Source: Monarcha castaneiventris obscurior
Taxonomy: Eukaryota; Chordata; Aves; Passeriformes; Monarchidae
NCBI GenBank assembly: GCA_026261815.1
Contig: JAMPIT010000566.1
Location: 31,211,001 to 31,275,000, forward strand
Direction of reading: 5' to 3'
DNA: 64,000 nt
A model generated the notes under the pieces. The model saw nothing but the letters and a program-made list of their open reading frames with translations. It had not been told where the DNA came from and made no database searches. Shown here one piece after another: positions 39,901 to 53,187 of this stretch; position 1 is the first letter of the stretch; the number at the start of each line of letters is the position of its first letter. The translations under genes and the position numbers were made by a program.

Positions 39901-40485
39901 ATAGCATATAACCAAGGACTGGTGAAAATTAGAGGAGGAAAGATGTAGTTTATGGGGGGCTGGTTTTGTGTATGTATGTGTCATTTCATATCTAAGAGCC
40001 TGTTATTGGAAGAATTTCGTAAGTCCGTTTACCTAGACATGTAAATATATGGCTTAATATCATAAGGTATTAGGGACTTAGATAGCTGGAGCCTTGGTAT
40101 TTCAGGAGCTTTTTATGCAGCAAGATTTCACACTTTTATTTTCTCTTCTGGTTGTAAAAGTAATGTCTGCCTTCAGAGTGTTTTTCGGGTCATAAATCAA
40201 ATTAAAGGAAAAACATGCATTTTGTGTTACAGGTTTTTGTTTCCAGATTTTATGTTTAAAAATCACTGGGTTAGGAAACACTGATAGGGAAAGAACAGAA
40301 TGTAGACCAAAAAACAGGAAAGAATAGAATCAGCAAATTCCACTTTTTCTGTCTTTTGCTTAATGATTAATGGGATAGGCATATAAAGTATATAACTCCA
40401 GGCAACTTAGTTTTTGTTGTTAGTAATACCTATTTTTCATATTTTTTATGCTGAATTTTTTTGAGTGGGAATTTGGGGGAGCTGG

Positions 40486-40531
40486 CCTTGTGAGGTTCCT
40501 CCCAAATGGAGTTATCCTGTGATTCTGTGAC
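40486..40531 (+). mobile_element. CR1 3' end stub (sense), eroded
   Basis: TGTGAGGTTCCTCCCAAATG followed by a CCTGTGATTCTGTGAC ending resembles the final bases of avian CR1. The preceding sequence is not recognisable, so the call rests on about 45 bases. Confidence 0.6.
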
Positions 40532-40873
40532 ATGTGCAAGTTGGTAGCCTGCTGATGGAGCTGCCTCAGAGCTCAACAAGAGCTTTTGCTGTACGTTGTG
40601 TAACATGAAAATGGGCAGAGGGCTGAGTGGTTTTGGGCAGCTGGTACTAGAAATGACATTCAAGGTAAACTCTAAGCCTTGCTGCTAATCAAAGGCAAGC
40701 AAAAGGAAATGGTGCAGTCATGTGACTTCATCAATTGTATTGTAAAATGAATAATGGGTAAAAAGTGATTCTAAGCTGACAGAAGATTAGTGTTACTGGT
40801 GCTCCTTGTTGTAGTTTTCTGGGATAGAGGGGGCTCTTGTCAAACATTTGTGTTTGCCCTGGTTCTGGTTTTC

Positions 40874-40889
40874 TTTTTTTTTTTTTTTT
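40874..40889. repeat. Poly-T homopolymer, 16 bases
   Basis: An uninterrupted T run follows GGTTTTC and is followed by CATTTGTC. Simple repeat. Confidence 0.87.
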
Positions 40890-43800
40890 CATTTGTCACC
40901 AAGAAATTTCTTCCTTTGTCTCCTGTCCTTCTTTTGCAACTTCACACATTTGCAGCTTCTTGTGTGGAAATCAGTCATTTCCTTGGAATTTCAGGAAACT
41001 ACATGTATGTTAACCAGTAGAGAATGCAGGAGAAAAGATTTGGAAAATAATTTCTTTGCATATGTCTAGTTCAGCTGTCATGGGAAACTGGGTCTGTCAC
41101 TTATGTTTTGCCCACCTTGTTGTAAGCTCCCCTGTGTACGGCCTGGGATGTGTTGAAGGGACAAATGCTCTGAGATCATTTGTCTGCAATTGTGAGCTGC
41201 ATCTGCATGGCTTCTGTTCAAATCTTCAATAAGTTACCTTAGTTAATCTTCAAGGCACCTCATATTCTCTTGATGCATATAGTTAAATAGTGCACTGGGC
41301 CTGTAAGTATGTAAGTTCTAAAATACATTTGAAACATGAGACTTTGATTCCACTTTATTGGCTCACACTTCGTGAAGTCACGAAGGGTAAGGAAAAAGTT
41401 TTAGCACCCACCCTTAAATTATTCTTTCTCATTTGTTAAGGTTTTACACATGCCTTGGTTTGTAACATAATTCTGTGACAGAATGTGCCAAGTGTTGGTG
41501 ATTTCCTAAGAGTGAAACTGCTTCAAATTTTCTTGAGTTTACGTTTAGAGTGCTTTAAATAACCTCCCGTCTGGATGCAGGCTTCTTACCCCTGGTGAAA
41601 ATGTCTGATTACTACACAAAATGTCCTTTACTTACATTATTTCTCAGTATGTAGCCACATAAACCATAATTTTCTTTATGGAAAAATACAAAGGAACTCA
41701 AAGAAAAGAAAAAGAAACACAACCTTGTAGCATGATAGCAGTAGAAACACAGGCTTTTCTGCATATGTTTTGAGAATGTAAACAGATTGCTCAGCACAGG
41801 TTTTAACTGGTCCTTTTCTGAACTTCTTTGTAACTTTTGCCTGGGAGTGAAGTATAGAAAAGTACATAGTATGGTTAGCCTTTTAATAGCAGGATGGCTA
41901 TTTCATCATATATTCGCTGTTTTGAGAATTTTGGTTTAAAGGCAAGTGGAATATTGAGTTCTTGGGGTTTTTTTAATCTAGAAAGTAGAACGAAATACAT
42001 TGAACTAGAATTACGTGCTTATATATAGTATTTGAAGTAGACTTAAGCCTAGCAGGCTGATTGCTTTGGTACTAAGATTTTTGAATGGGAAATGCTGCTT
42101 ATGGAAAGCAAATTCAGCCAGTTGTCAGTGGCTGCATCTCATTTCAAGGTCATCAAATATATTCTGTAAGGAGATGACCATTTAGCTCTCGGAACTTCTC
42201 CTGGAAACACTGAGCAGTAATGCTTCTTATTACTGGATTTCTGTGTAGAGAAAATATTTGAAATATATTTTTCTTTCACCTCCAAAATTTAGAGGATAGT
42301 ATTGGTTTAATTTAAATTACAAAATATGTGTAAGATAGGCTACCATTATTTAATTTATTGACCATTTCATTTCCCAAGAAATCAAAGGGGGGAGATTAAG
42401 TCGTAGTAGAAATCTGAAGAACTAGTAGATATGAGGGTGTTTTCACTCTTCTCTTTTCTCTGAAGTACTCTTCTCTTAATTAAGGTCCAGTCAGATTTTT
42501 TGTTCTACTATTTTGCTGATGGAGCTCATCTTGAGATGTAGAAAGAGTCGCTACCAAAGCCAAGCAGTAGGTAGTTAGGCTTTAATTCAGCTTTAGGAAA
42601 GCAATTTTGTTCCCTTTTTGGCAATTCACTGCATCCTTCTAATGCAAGGTCACTCTCCTACAGATTAAAATGTCACCTTCCAGCAGGAGCATGCCATGAA
42701 GGATTTCCAGGTGACCACAGGCCTGAAACATGGGTGACAACTTTACAGAAATAGAAATAATCTCTCAAGAAGTGCTTACAATTTTCAAAGCTGCTTTTTG
42801 TAGTGTATGATTGTACATTTGGCTCACAGCAGGCAGGTTGTATTCATATCAAGGTATTGAAAAAAATGCAAAATTTATTATGCATAAAAATGAGATTCCC
42901 TTTTGCTTTTCCAAATGCAGTGTGCACAATTGAATTTTAATAACTGTATACTCCTCAAATTTTTATGGCATAAAATGGACAGTTGTGTAAAAGGTGGTAA
43001 GAAATTATATGCTTCACTGTTACTTTTATTTAAAATATGATGCAGCTTTGCAGCATTCTTTCTAGTGCTCGACTTTATACTACCATAAACTCTCATTACT
43101 AGTAACAGTGCAGTCAATGAGCTAGACTGCATTTCTGTCAGAGGCTTTATGGGATATTTTTTTCATAAGGCAGAAATGGCAAAATTCCCGAACTTCTTAC
43201 TGAAACTTAGCAGTGAGTCATGTCTGCATGTTACTGCAAAACTGGTAAGAGGACAAATATTCATTGAGAGCAGAAGTAACAACACTTTAAAGCAAGGAAA
43301 GAGCCATAAAAATCATATGAGGGATAAAATTCAGCATCTGATAATAGTTGTGGTTTTGTTAGGGATTGCATTTTATGAGAAATGAATTTGATGCCTGGTC
43401 TAGGGGTATGCTATGTATCATATGGTAAGATCTTCTAGCATGTACTAGGTTGAGAGATAAAAAAATTAAAAAGGTTTTTCAGAAGATTTAGAAATAAATA
43501 TCAGTAATCCATGTACTAAATGAGAAAGAGACAAATATCCGTCATATACTTTTGTTAGTTTGTTTTGTTGGACTTTTTTTTTTATTTTTTTGCTTCTGAA
43601 ATACTCAGTAGGCCTGAGAAAGCCTAAGGTCAAAAACCCCATTAAAACAGAGAAAAACATCTCTCACACATCTGCTTTTCTAGACTTTCACTTTCTAGCG
43701 GACATCAGCATGAAGCTAAAGCATCTTATAGAACAGAATGTCAAAGAGCCTTTCACAAGCATCCAAGTCCCCACCATTACTTGCTGCTTTGGGTACTTTC

Positions 43801-46800
43801 TGGCTTTAGCAATACAAAATTCTGAAGGTGAAAGCAATTCCTTCAGGACTTGGATCTCTAATGGGGTCAGTGTGCTTTAAATGAAAAGTCCTGTCAGTCT
43901 AAAAGAAAGTATGATGGAGACTTTTGTTTTCTATGAAATGGGGGCACATCCTTAATAATAATGGATGTAAAACATAGAGGGAGAGGAGACAGGGAAATGA
44001 AAAATGTGACCTGTACCAGACAGGTAAAAAACCCCACCAAAAAAACAACTGAAAAAAAACCCCGGAGCCAAACAAACAACAGACATGAAAGTTCATTAAC
44101 TGGACATCAGTGACTGCAGAAAATCAGAAAACATGCACATTTTGTGCAAAAAAGGAAGAACTCAGCTTACATTGAACAGGACAGTGCAAGAAACAGCCAT
44201 ATCAGTGATGAAGAGTTTAAAACTTTTTGTGGAATCAGAGACAAGGAAGGAAGCGTTCCAGGGCAGGCAAGGTCCCTCGAGGAATGACAAGACCTTTACC
44301 TTGCCCCTTTTCCAAGGCACGTGGAGATTGTTAATGCCTGGCACAGACTAGCATTGTCTCACAATGTTTGTTTCATGCCTTGCCCCAGTCATGCCTGTGC
44401 TTTTGATAGTTCTGGGACTTTTGATAGTTCATAGAGAACACCAGTGGCTCTTTGAGGAGCCACCATTCAATGCTGAGGAGCTTTCTATCTAACTGAAGGC
44501 AAGAAACATGTTCTGTAGGTACTTCTTCACTGCTCTGTTTGGTTACATGTGTCTTTGCACACATCAGGTGGAGATGAGTGAGGAAAACAAAAATGCAATT
44601 TTGGAAGATACTTGGTGAAAAATGTTCTGCGCATAGACCATTAGAACAAAGCTTGTTTGGAGGTAATATCATGTTATAGTTTCAGACTGAGAGGAACCAT
44701 TCCTTGTGCAGTGAGTTGTGTAATGGGTACAGTGCAAATTTTGAATTGTCTGTGGTTTTTTTCTTCATTGCTCTGTCCTGTCTGTGATACAGACAGGAAT
44801 CTGGAATTAATGCTGAAGTGTTTGGAGCCCTTGAGTGGCTCACAAAGTCCATGAATAGACTTTTCTGGCCATGTGGAACTGCCCTCTTTTTTCCTGATGA
44901 AGTGGTGGGCACCTGCTGCTGTATTCCCTGCTTGTGTGGCAGGAGAGATGTCGCAGTGTTCCCCATGGCAGCCATGGAATCCCCGGTGAAAAAGATCCAT
45001 TACCTTTCAGATCAGCTACTCAGCATGGACCCTTGTTGTCTCATGACTGGCAGCAAGAGCAATGACTTCTGGAGGAGGAATTCATAATTCATTGGAGTGT
45101 CTTCTCAACCTAGGCATAGGCTGCCATTTAGGCATTGAGGAGATGGAAGCTAATGAAATCTATGACAAAAACAGTCTGACAGGTTTTTCTAGAAATGTAG
45201 CTCCTCTACAATTGTGAATTGCCATAGAGGAGTTCAATATGAATTTCTGAGTTGCACATGAGGTTTTCTCTGCTCCCTCAAAGGATTTAAAGGTTGAGTG
45301 AAACCCTTAGCATCATTGTCTGTTTGGAGTAAGAATGAGTGGCACTTGGTGAAATCGTGAATAATTCAGAGCATTTGTGGTGAAAGGTGGGGACAGGAGA
45401 AAAAAAGTTTGGATTTTTTTGCTTCAGCCAGACTTTTGGGAGTAGTTAATGTCTAAGAATGAAAAGCTTTGAGCTGGAGACAATTTCTGAGCAGCTGGTG
45501 TAAGGCAGCCTGGCTTCATTCATAGACCTTACTAGAAAAATAGAAAAAACTAACACAAGGTATGGGAAAGGTGAATGCCTTTATTTTCTGAATAGCATCT
45601 GCATTTGCCTGATGGTGCATGATGCAGGGAGAAAATTTCAGACAAGCCTGAAGAGTACAGTAACATTATTCTACCTTTGGCCAGAGCATGGCTGTGTTGC
45701 AAAATTATTGAGAATGACAAGTGTCAAAGAGCAAAAATATTTTAAATATTTTTCTAGCATTTTTTTCTTATTATTAAATAAGAAAAGCAGTCTTGGACAA
45801 TGATTCTACCTTTAGCGTTTGGTTAATTACAAGCTTGAAACTCTAAACTCATTTGTGGGATGATACTCATCAAATTTCTTTTAACTGACACACCCAAGTT
45901 CAAAAATAGCGCACATTTAGATGAAGACTAAAACTCTTTTGCTTTCTTACCTATCAAAAGATTTGAAAGCATGTGGGGTGTAGAAGATGAAGGGTATCTG
46001 AAGTCATTAGGGTTCCCTTCTGTACTTATATGATTTAGGAATAAGAGACCCAGTATGAATTAAGTTTTTTAGTACAGCAGAGGGTGTCTGGGGCAGTTAA
46101 TTTTCTTCTTTCATGTTTCTGGTAGGACTGTTTCTCTGGGGGTTTATAGGACTCATCTCTACAAAGACATGAAGTCTTTCAGTGTCCTTGATCTTGCATC
46201 CAGGAACCATTGTCATCATGTCTGTGTGCCCCTCAGGAGAGTTTCAATAGCAGGGTATGATGAGAGATTTTGATAGTATCTCTACAGATTCTTTAAAACT
46301 TTCATTTCTCATTTTTTTAAGTTAAAGTGGTAGGATGGAGGTAAAATTATTGCAGTAGTCTCCTGGGACAGGAGAGGGTGAGAACTGGATTGAGAAAGAA
46401 GGGTTTCATTCCTGAGGCAGTGGAAGATTAAATATCATAGAGAGATGGTTACTGAACTCCACTTGTGTCACAATAATGTTGCCTATTCGCAGATAGACAT
46501 GCCCTGCAGATACTTCAGGTGTGGCGTTCTTACTTTTAAAAACTGATAATACAAAATGTTTTTTCTCTGGAGTTCCTCTCGGTACCTCCTTTGGATTGCT
46601 GTGGCTAGAGTTACCTCTGTGCTTTGGAGCTGTGTGTCCTTTGTAAGCCACGCTGGGAGCACAGTGTGGCTTTTGTTCAGGATGTCTTTCTTTTATGATG
46701 GGTGGGAGAGGGACTGACTTATGTATTGGCATGTGGGAAGCAGAGAACTGGCTTTTGGACCAATGGAGAGTTGAAATGAAGCCAGGCTACATGGCAAGAC

Positions 46801-48560
46801 TCAAAATTCAGATGTTTTTTCTCCATGTGATAACATAAAGGAAGCCAGCATGTCAACACTGTTAGTCCCTTCTCAGTGCTGAGTTGCTTGTGTTACATGG
46901 TCAGCCTTGTGTGAGTCACTGATGCCCCTGCAGATAGTGCTTTCAGGAAAAAATCATCCTTGTATCTGAGGAAGTACTATGAGAAACATCAAGATGTAAA
47001 CAAGATGATTCCTGGACATTAAATATCCAAATGGTAAACACGGCATTATAATGTGAATCCCCACAATAAACGTTCTGTAACTTTAGCCATCCACCACAGT
47101 TGCAGCAGTTCAAGGGATTGGTAAAAAAGAAGATTAGAATATAATCCTCCCACTATTTTAATCCATCTGAGGAAATCCAAGGTAGATGCTTAAAAAGTTA
47201 CAAATACCTAAAGAGAAAGCATGCATAGAATATTAATATTTCAAATTTTTTATATTTAGGAAAATCATAGGGCTCCATATGGTTCCACACACAGAGATTT
47301 TACACAATTATGAAGATTTTTGTCAGAAACTCTGTGGATAATTTCAGTTTTTGATAGCCTGTGAGCTAACAGATATTCATTAACTAAAAGCAACACTGGA
47401 AGAAAATAAAGTATAGGAAAACAAAGCTAAGGGGTTTTTCTTTTTGTCATTGTGTTGAGGGGGAGTTTTCAAGGGGAGCTGCTTTGATGGGAACATTTTG
47501 GAAGACATTCCCCAACTGGAAAAGTTTTCAAGTGATCTTAGACATCAGATCACAAAAGCAAATGGTAAGTTGATAGATGGTATCTAGCCCAAAATTCTAA
47601 AGATTTTATAGTAAGTGAGTTCGTTTGATAAATGTAGTGTAAAATTTCTCACTTTAATGATGCCGGGAGCTTGGAATGTGTTTGTGCTTGTTTTGATGCT
47701 TCTAGGTGTTTTGGAAGGGGCTACAGAATGGGGAATAAATAATAAGATTATAAAAATTGTTTTATTACATTATGCAGCAGTTTAAAAATAAGGCTACTAT
47801 TTGTTGGAAGAGGTTGTTCTGAGAGTGATAAAGAATTCGTCTCCAGATTTGTATGCTTGAAAGTTTTGGTGTACATGTAACAGAGTACAATGTTAAAGCT
47901 CCAAATTACCCCTAGTGGAGAGCTCTTCAATAGGTGTAGAAATCTTGCTCTTTCAGAGGTCATTCTTTAGCATAGGGGTGAACCTCTAGCCCTTCACTAA
48001 GACCCCAGACCCAGAGATGGTGTTCAACTATGTCTCGAGGTACCTTCTGTATTTCTGGCAAAGAGGTAGAACCCATCGCTGTAAGTTGTAACCTGAGTGG
48101 TTGCTCAAACTCCTGTCTCAACAGAGGCAGAGAACTGGAGGGATTTTGGAGAAAGACAGCAAGAATGATCAAGCCTGTTAAAACCTTTTACATTAAAGAG
48201 CTGCATAGGTCAGGACTCCTTAGCCTGCTGTGGAGGTTGTTGGAGATGATGGTGGGATATGTTAGAGACCTACTGAATTACAAGTGGCATGGTGAGGGTA
48301 AAAAGGGAGACATTGTTCACCACTGCAAGTGTGAGAGGGCATCAAACAGAAAGTGGCAGGCAGCTATGAGAATACAGATAGATACCTTTTTTTATACCAG
48401 TGCTAGTCAGGGAAAGTGATAATCATGAAATGAGACCTACTAAAAAACAAATGCATAAATAAAATTCTTCCCCTTCCCACCCAGTGGAGGAACGCAAGTC
48501 GGAATGAAGGTGACTGTGGCCAAGACTAACCAGGTTTCTGCCTTCTTCAAATTATAGGGT

Positions 48561-48586
48561 AAAAAAAAAAACAAAAACAAAAAAAG
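48561..48586. repeat. A-rich (AAAAAC)n-like tract
   Basis: A runs of 11, 5 and 7 bases are separated by single C, ending in GAGACC. Low-complexity sequence. Confidence 0.85.
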
Positions 48587-51500
48587 AGACCTGGAGGTTT
48601 TCAGAGTCGCTACTGGTTTTTATCACTGTTTTAAATCTGCCAGCAGAGTGCAAGCTGGGATTCCTGGGCAAGGCCGTAAAGGCTACCCTAGAGATAGGAC
48701 AGACTCCCAACTCCACGTGCAATATTCCTAGGGAATAATGTTATTTGTTCCTGGAGGCTGAACATAAACTTGATGTCCATCTTTGGGGAGGGTAGGAACA
48801 CTAATCCTGTGTACTGAGTGTTGTGCCCCATTAGACATTAAATATGCTAATTACAATTGGGACATTCTGCTTAATTGAGTGCTTTCTGTCTTGGCTTTTT
48901 CCTAAGAACTATCTGAAGAATGCAGTTTTTGTTCTACCATTCTTTTTTGCTGCCTTGCGGCCATATGTGAGGCCATGGAGTAAACAGAGATGAATCTGAA
49001 TGGAAAAAAATAGCTACTAATTTTAAGGTGAACCTTAAGTTTACTTTCATTGGCACAGAAGCAACTATGATGTGAAGCAGAAGATGCTCAGAGAATGGAA
49101 GTACTGCTTTTGTGCCATTTTATGCTGTTTTAAAATCACAACGTGAGAGCTTAATTTCTACTAGTTCAGGGAAGCACCACATTTATAGCAAAATTTACAG
49201 GCTTGGGCTATAGAGGTGGCACAGTTAAAAAGTCTGTCAAGATTTCTGTAGCAAAGACCTATTGACAGGAATCTCCAATTGCTGATTAAAAAAATAAGTT
49301 TTGGGCAATATTACATGCTTATTGGCTGACTCTGTAGATTTTTTTTATTAATTTAATTTTTCAACCTATTTAAACATTTATTTTTTCCACATTTGAAAGA
49401 AGAAATGGTCTTGCTCTCTGCTGTCATCCTTAACACAATCTGAACTGCTCTGGACATTAGGCTCTGATAGTATGCTTTAAAAAGTCAAACTGTTCTAGTT
49501 TTGATCTTTAAAAAGAGGTGGATAATACTGCGGGCTTGCACTTCTTGTTAATGCGTGGTTTATTCTGAGTATGTTCAGCGTGTCACATAAAGAGCATACC
49601 ACTGGTACAGTGTGGGAGACTTTACATATGATCTCATGTTTCAGGTCATTCCTCAAGCACAGGGCAGAAAAAAGGCTGACCTGTAGATGTTTGCTGTGGC
49701 AGAGCTATTGCATTATCAATCAGAATGTCCCTCTATAGGGCACATTGATTCCTTACACACCACTTCAGTAATCACCACTTCAGTGATTTAGTGAACTGAT
49801 TGTTCAATGTGAAGTAATTCGGAGAGATAAGGTTTTATACTTCTGCAACAAGAATGCCAAAAGCAGGTTGAGGGGATATTTTAGCTAATCTGCCTTGTTT
49901 TCAGACCTCTGCTGGCATGATGCTGGCCTAGCTTTCACAGTGAAATTTGACATAAACAGCTGTGCTCCAAAAGGCTCTCCAACAACCAGTCCCATTGCTG
50001 AGAGCAAGCAGGGAAGGCGAAGGACAGCACGCAGTGAGTAACAGCAGTGCCAGTGCTGCCACTGCAGCCAGGCTTGCTGAAGTAGAAGGTGCATTTTATT
50101 TGTCTTTCTGGTTTCTGTATGTGTGCAAGTCTTCCATAAATCTAGGCAGTCTTGGTGTGCCCCTCCTTTGCCTGTGCAGGAAAGAACTCACAAATGGTGA
50201 TCCATGAGCTGAGGGATTTATCTGAGATCACCTGGATGGAGGTAGGATTTGGACAGGGATCTCCAGGGATCTGATGATCTTCCTCACCACTAAGGCATCC
50301 TCTTGACTTAAAGACTGCCAAGATGGCTTTGTCTTCCCCCAGGTGAAATGCCTGACTTGCTTATCATTTCCTCCAGGGCCTTTTATATTCTTTCTGGTGT
50401 TTATCTCCTCTTTGCTATCTTTTGCCCTTCATAGTGTGCCACTGAACAGAATCCTTGCAGACAAGCAGAATGATATTCAACAAGTGAAGGGAGGTGTAGA
50501 AAAAAATGAAGTACACTTGGTCCTTTTTTCAGACTGTACAGGCAGCTGGGAATCCTAGTCACCTGTGAGTGTAAAGACCTTGCTTTATTATTACGTCATG
50601 AGTATTTATTATTGAATTGCCCAGTAGCTATAGGAAAAATTATGTATTTATTTTTCCCTGTGGAGCCACTGTGAATTTGCACACATTTAATGTAGGTGCA
50701 TAGTGTCTAAAGTGCTGATTTGTATCCCACTGATTATAAGAAAGTCTGGAGGAGTAGATCAGATGTACACAGATAACTAAGACAGTTATTACCCGTCATA
50801 TAGGATATGGTTCTGACACCATTAATGTTTTAAGGGCTCAAAGAAAGCTTTCAAGGGAATTAGATTTACCTTAAAATCCACTAATGTTGTAATCCATACA
50901 AAGATGAGCCCGTAATTTGAATGCAGAGTTATAATATTGATCACCACTGTCCTATGCTCCTACAAATTATCTGATAGTTTGATACGCTTTACTTGGGAAT
51001 TTAAATGTCACTGTATCCATTTAACAGATGGTGAAACTATAGCACAGGGTTTGTGAAACATATCTAATTAAATTAAAAAGTGTTAAATGGATGGGTATCC
51101 ATTTATATAATCTTGACAAAAAAGGTTACATTCTAGTGTATTTAGTTAACTGCAGTGGTTAGGATTCCAAATACTCTAAAGTGTAATTTGAAGTCTGTAG
51201 ATGTAGTTAAGCTGACATTCTCACATTGTGGAATGGCTCCTGTCTAAAAGAAGGGACCCTTTCTTTGTCTCTCAAGCATATGGAGAAAAACAAATGTTTA
51301 TGCTCAACTTAGAAAGAAACTGCATGAGAGAGTGTTGAAAGTATTTTGGATTTATTCCTTGTCTTACTGTTTTCTAATCAATTCCTTGGATCAGAAATGG
51401 GCTATTTGCATTTATCGGGGTAGCATATCTGACATTTATGTGTTTGATTAGCCTTGAAGAACTGTAATTTTTTAAGAGTTGTAACATTTTCAATATTAGA

Positions 51501-52313
51501 CTTAAGCTGTGCCTTATGGCAAATATCAGTGTTTGAATATGCTAACAGAAATGTTTTTCTACTCCTTGAAGATAGAGTACTTAATGTAATTGGTAAAGCA
51601 AATGATACCTAGCACTCCATTGTAATGCTCTACTTTACATGTAAATTATATTTTCAAGCACCAAATTTTTTCTCAGTTGTGATTAATCCTTGAAATAAAG
51701 GGGGAGGGCAAAGCAGCTAGTTTGTTTTTAATGATACACTCCTCCTTTGGGAAAGATTAACTATGCATAACTTTGTTGAATTTAGCAATTTACAATGAAT
51801 TGTTGAGTTGTCCATGGAGACCAATTCTGTTCCTTCAGGAGAGTCTGTCAGGTTACGTTGTGCTCTGTTTCTCTAAAGGAAAGAAGCTCTTATGTGTCTA
51901 TCTGTGGCAAGAGGTAGTAAGTTCCTTGCTACAATTTGAACTTAAATAAATCTAGCACATAAAACTAAGCTGTAATATGAGTGGAGAAAAGAGACAGAGA
52001 AGACAACTAATTCAAAATATGCTCGTATTTTGTGTGGTTTTGGTTTGCATGTCAAAATTTCAGATTGTATTCAGTGTTGGGTCTCATTCCTGTTTGCCTG
52101 TCTGTCACATGCTCTTAGCTGGTCTTTAGCTTTGTTGGTTGCCCTGCTTCCTCTTCCTGCTCTTTCCCTTTTTCAGATTGTACATAGATATTAATGACTT
52201 GATTAATTCTGCTAAAAGACCTGTTTGCTGTCTTCTGAACCTCTTAAGTCCCACAGGAGAAAGTGGGAATGTGCAGTAACATCTAGCTTAATCCCTTCAG
52301 GTGAGGGGAAAAG

Positions 52314-52362
52314 CATCTGTGTTTTGTGTTGTGTTGTGTTGTGCATCTGTGCATCTGTGTTG
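52314..52362. repeat. (TTGTG)4 pentanucleotide tract flanked by CATCTGTG octamers
   Basis: Four exact TTGTG units (52324-52343) are followed by two tandem CATCTGTG units (52344-52359). A related CATCTGTG occurs just before the tract at 52314. This is a small compound tandem repeat about 830 bases before the exon. Confidence 0.85.
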
Positions 52363-53139
52363 GGGATTCCTGTGGGAAACTATGGTGGATTCTTGCTGGC
52401 TGAATCTTGTTTTTGTGTGGAGTCAGTAGAAAACACTTAACAAAATATTTCAGATTAGTGGGGAAACACTGTCACTTGGGAGCGCTGCTGGGCCTTTTTT
52501 TTGGGAGAGGGAATACTAGCAGAGAGTGCTGGAGCAGTGGGATGTAACGGTGTGTGGGCTCAGAGATGCTGCAGCCTTTTAAAGGTTACTTAGTGGAAGA
52601 GCTTAATGGATAATGATCAATTGCAACAAGATTTACATATTCAATTTAATGTGTTATGCAGCAGTGCCATGGCCTTCCTTCATTCCAGCACAAGAAACAA
52701 AAGATGGTTTCCTAGCAGTGAGAATGTTGATGCTCCTTCTCGTGCCAGGTGCTGCACTGTGTGTGTGATCTGCAGTGATGAAGTGGGTGGTTTGGTTTGA
52801 TGGATACTTTTTTTTTTTTGCTAAAACTGTACTGAGAGATGGCATTTGAACAAGGAATGGTGATGAATGAAAATGGTCCCCATCCCTTTTATTGAAAACT
52901 ACTGAAAATTAGTATTGTTATGTGGGACTGATGGGAATGACAAATTCACCAACCAAAGGTTTGAATTCAGACTGTTAGAAATGACAGTGTATCTATTTTT
53001 CCACTGACTGAAAGAATATTATAAATGTAAATAGATCTGCTAACCTGTGTTCCCCTGCCTGGGTTTTGACTCTGTATTTCACAACTGTGAAAGTATTTGG
53101 ATGTCAAGTGAACCATGTGAAGTACGAGAGAAAAATAAC

Positions 53140-53187
53140 TTTTTTTTTTCTGTCTCTTCCTCTCCACATTCCTCTCCAAAACTGCAG
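53140..53187 (+). promoter_or_regulatory. FRMPD4: 3' splice site: polypyrimidine tract and AG acceptor
   Basis: A run of ten T (53140-53149) is followed by a C/T-rich stretch to about 53177 and then CTGCAG at 53182-53187. A possible branch point is TAACT near 53136-53140. Together these form a strong vertebrate acceptor directly before the reading frame that encodes the WW-domain start. Confidence 0.88.

Larger units (their letters stand above)
31919..40485. other. Intronic stretch, no gene recognised
   Basis: Largely unique intron. It includes a TG/TA dinucleotide tract (36533-36553), a G-rich quadruplex candidate (36935-36962) and a very AT-rich block at about 37495-37800. The 33430-33830 and 34600-34960 parts are GC-richer with open frames up to 131 codons but no recognisable protein family. 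Confidence 0.55.
40532..53139. other. Intronic stretch up to the WW exon, no other gene recognised
   Basis: About 12.6 kb of mostly unique intron. It contains a 16-base poly-T (40874-40889), an A-rich tract (48561-48586), short direct duplications at 44400-44430 and 49758-49787 and a TTGTG repeat (52324-52343). Open frames up to 129 codons (48030-48419) show no family motif. A homeodomain/POU-type AT-rich motif cluster lies near 48842-48858. Confidence 0.55.
1..53187 (+). other. FRMPD4: FRMPD4 intron upstream of the WW exon (3' part; left end outside window)
   Basis: This stretch precedes the only recognised exon and ends in its acceptor AG at 53186-53187, so it is read as the 3' portion of the intron before that exon. 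The exon starts with the last base of a Ser codon, so this is a phase 2 intron. I looked for an upstream coding exon on the + strand that could splice in this phase and for conserved reading frames on both strands, and recognised none. The content is AT-rich unique sequence, CR1 pieces in both orientations, one antisense LTR and simple repeats. A first intron above 50 kb is plausible because the mammalian gene is also very large. An unrecognised alternative 5' exon or non-coding transcript cannot be excluded. Confidence 0.82.

Noticed and set aside
48030..48419. 129-codon + frame
   Set aside because: No recognisable family and not matched to CR1 ORF2 words; treated as chance.
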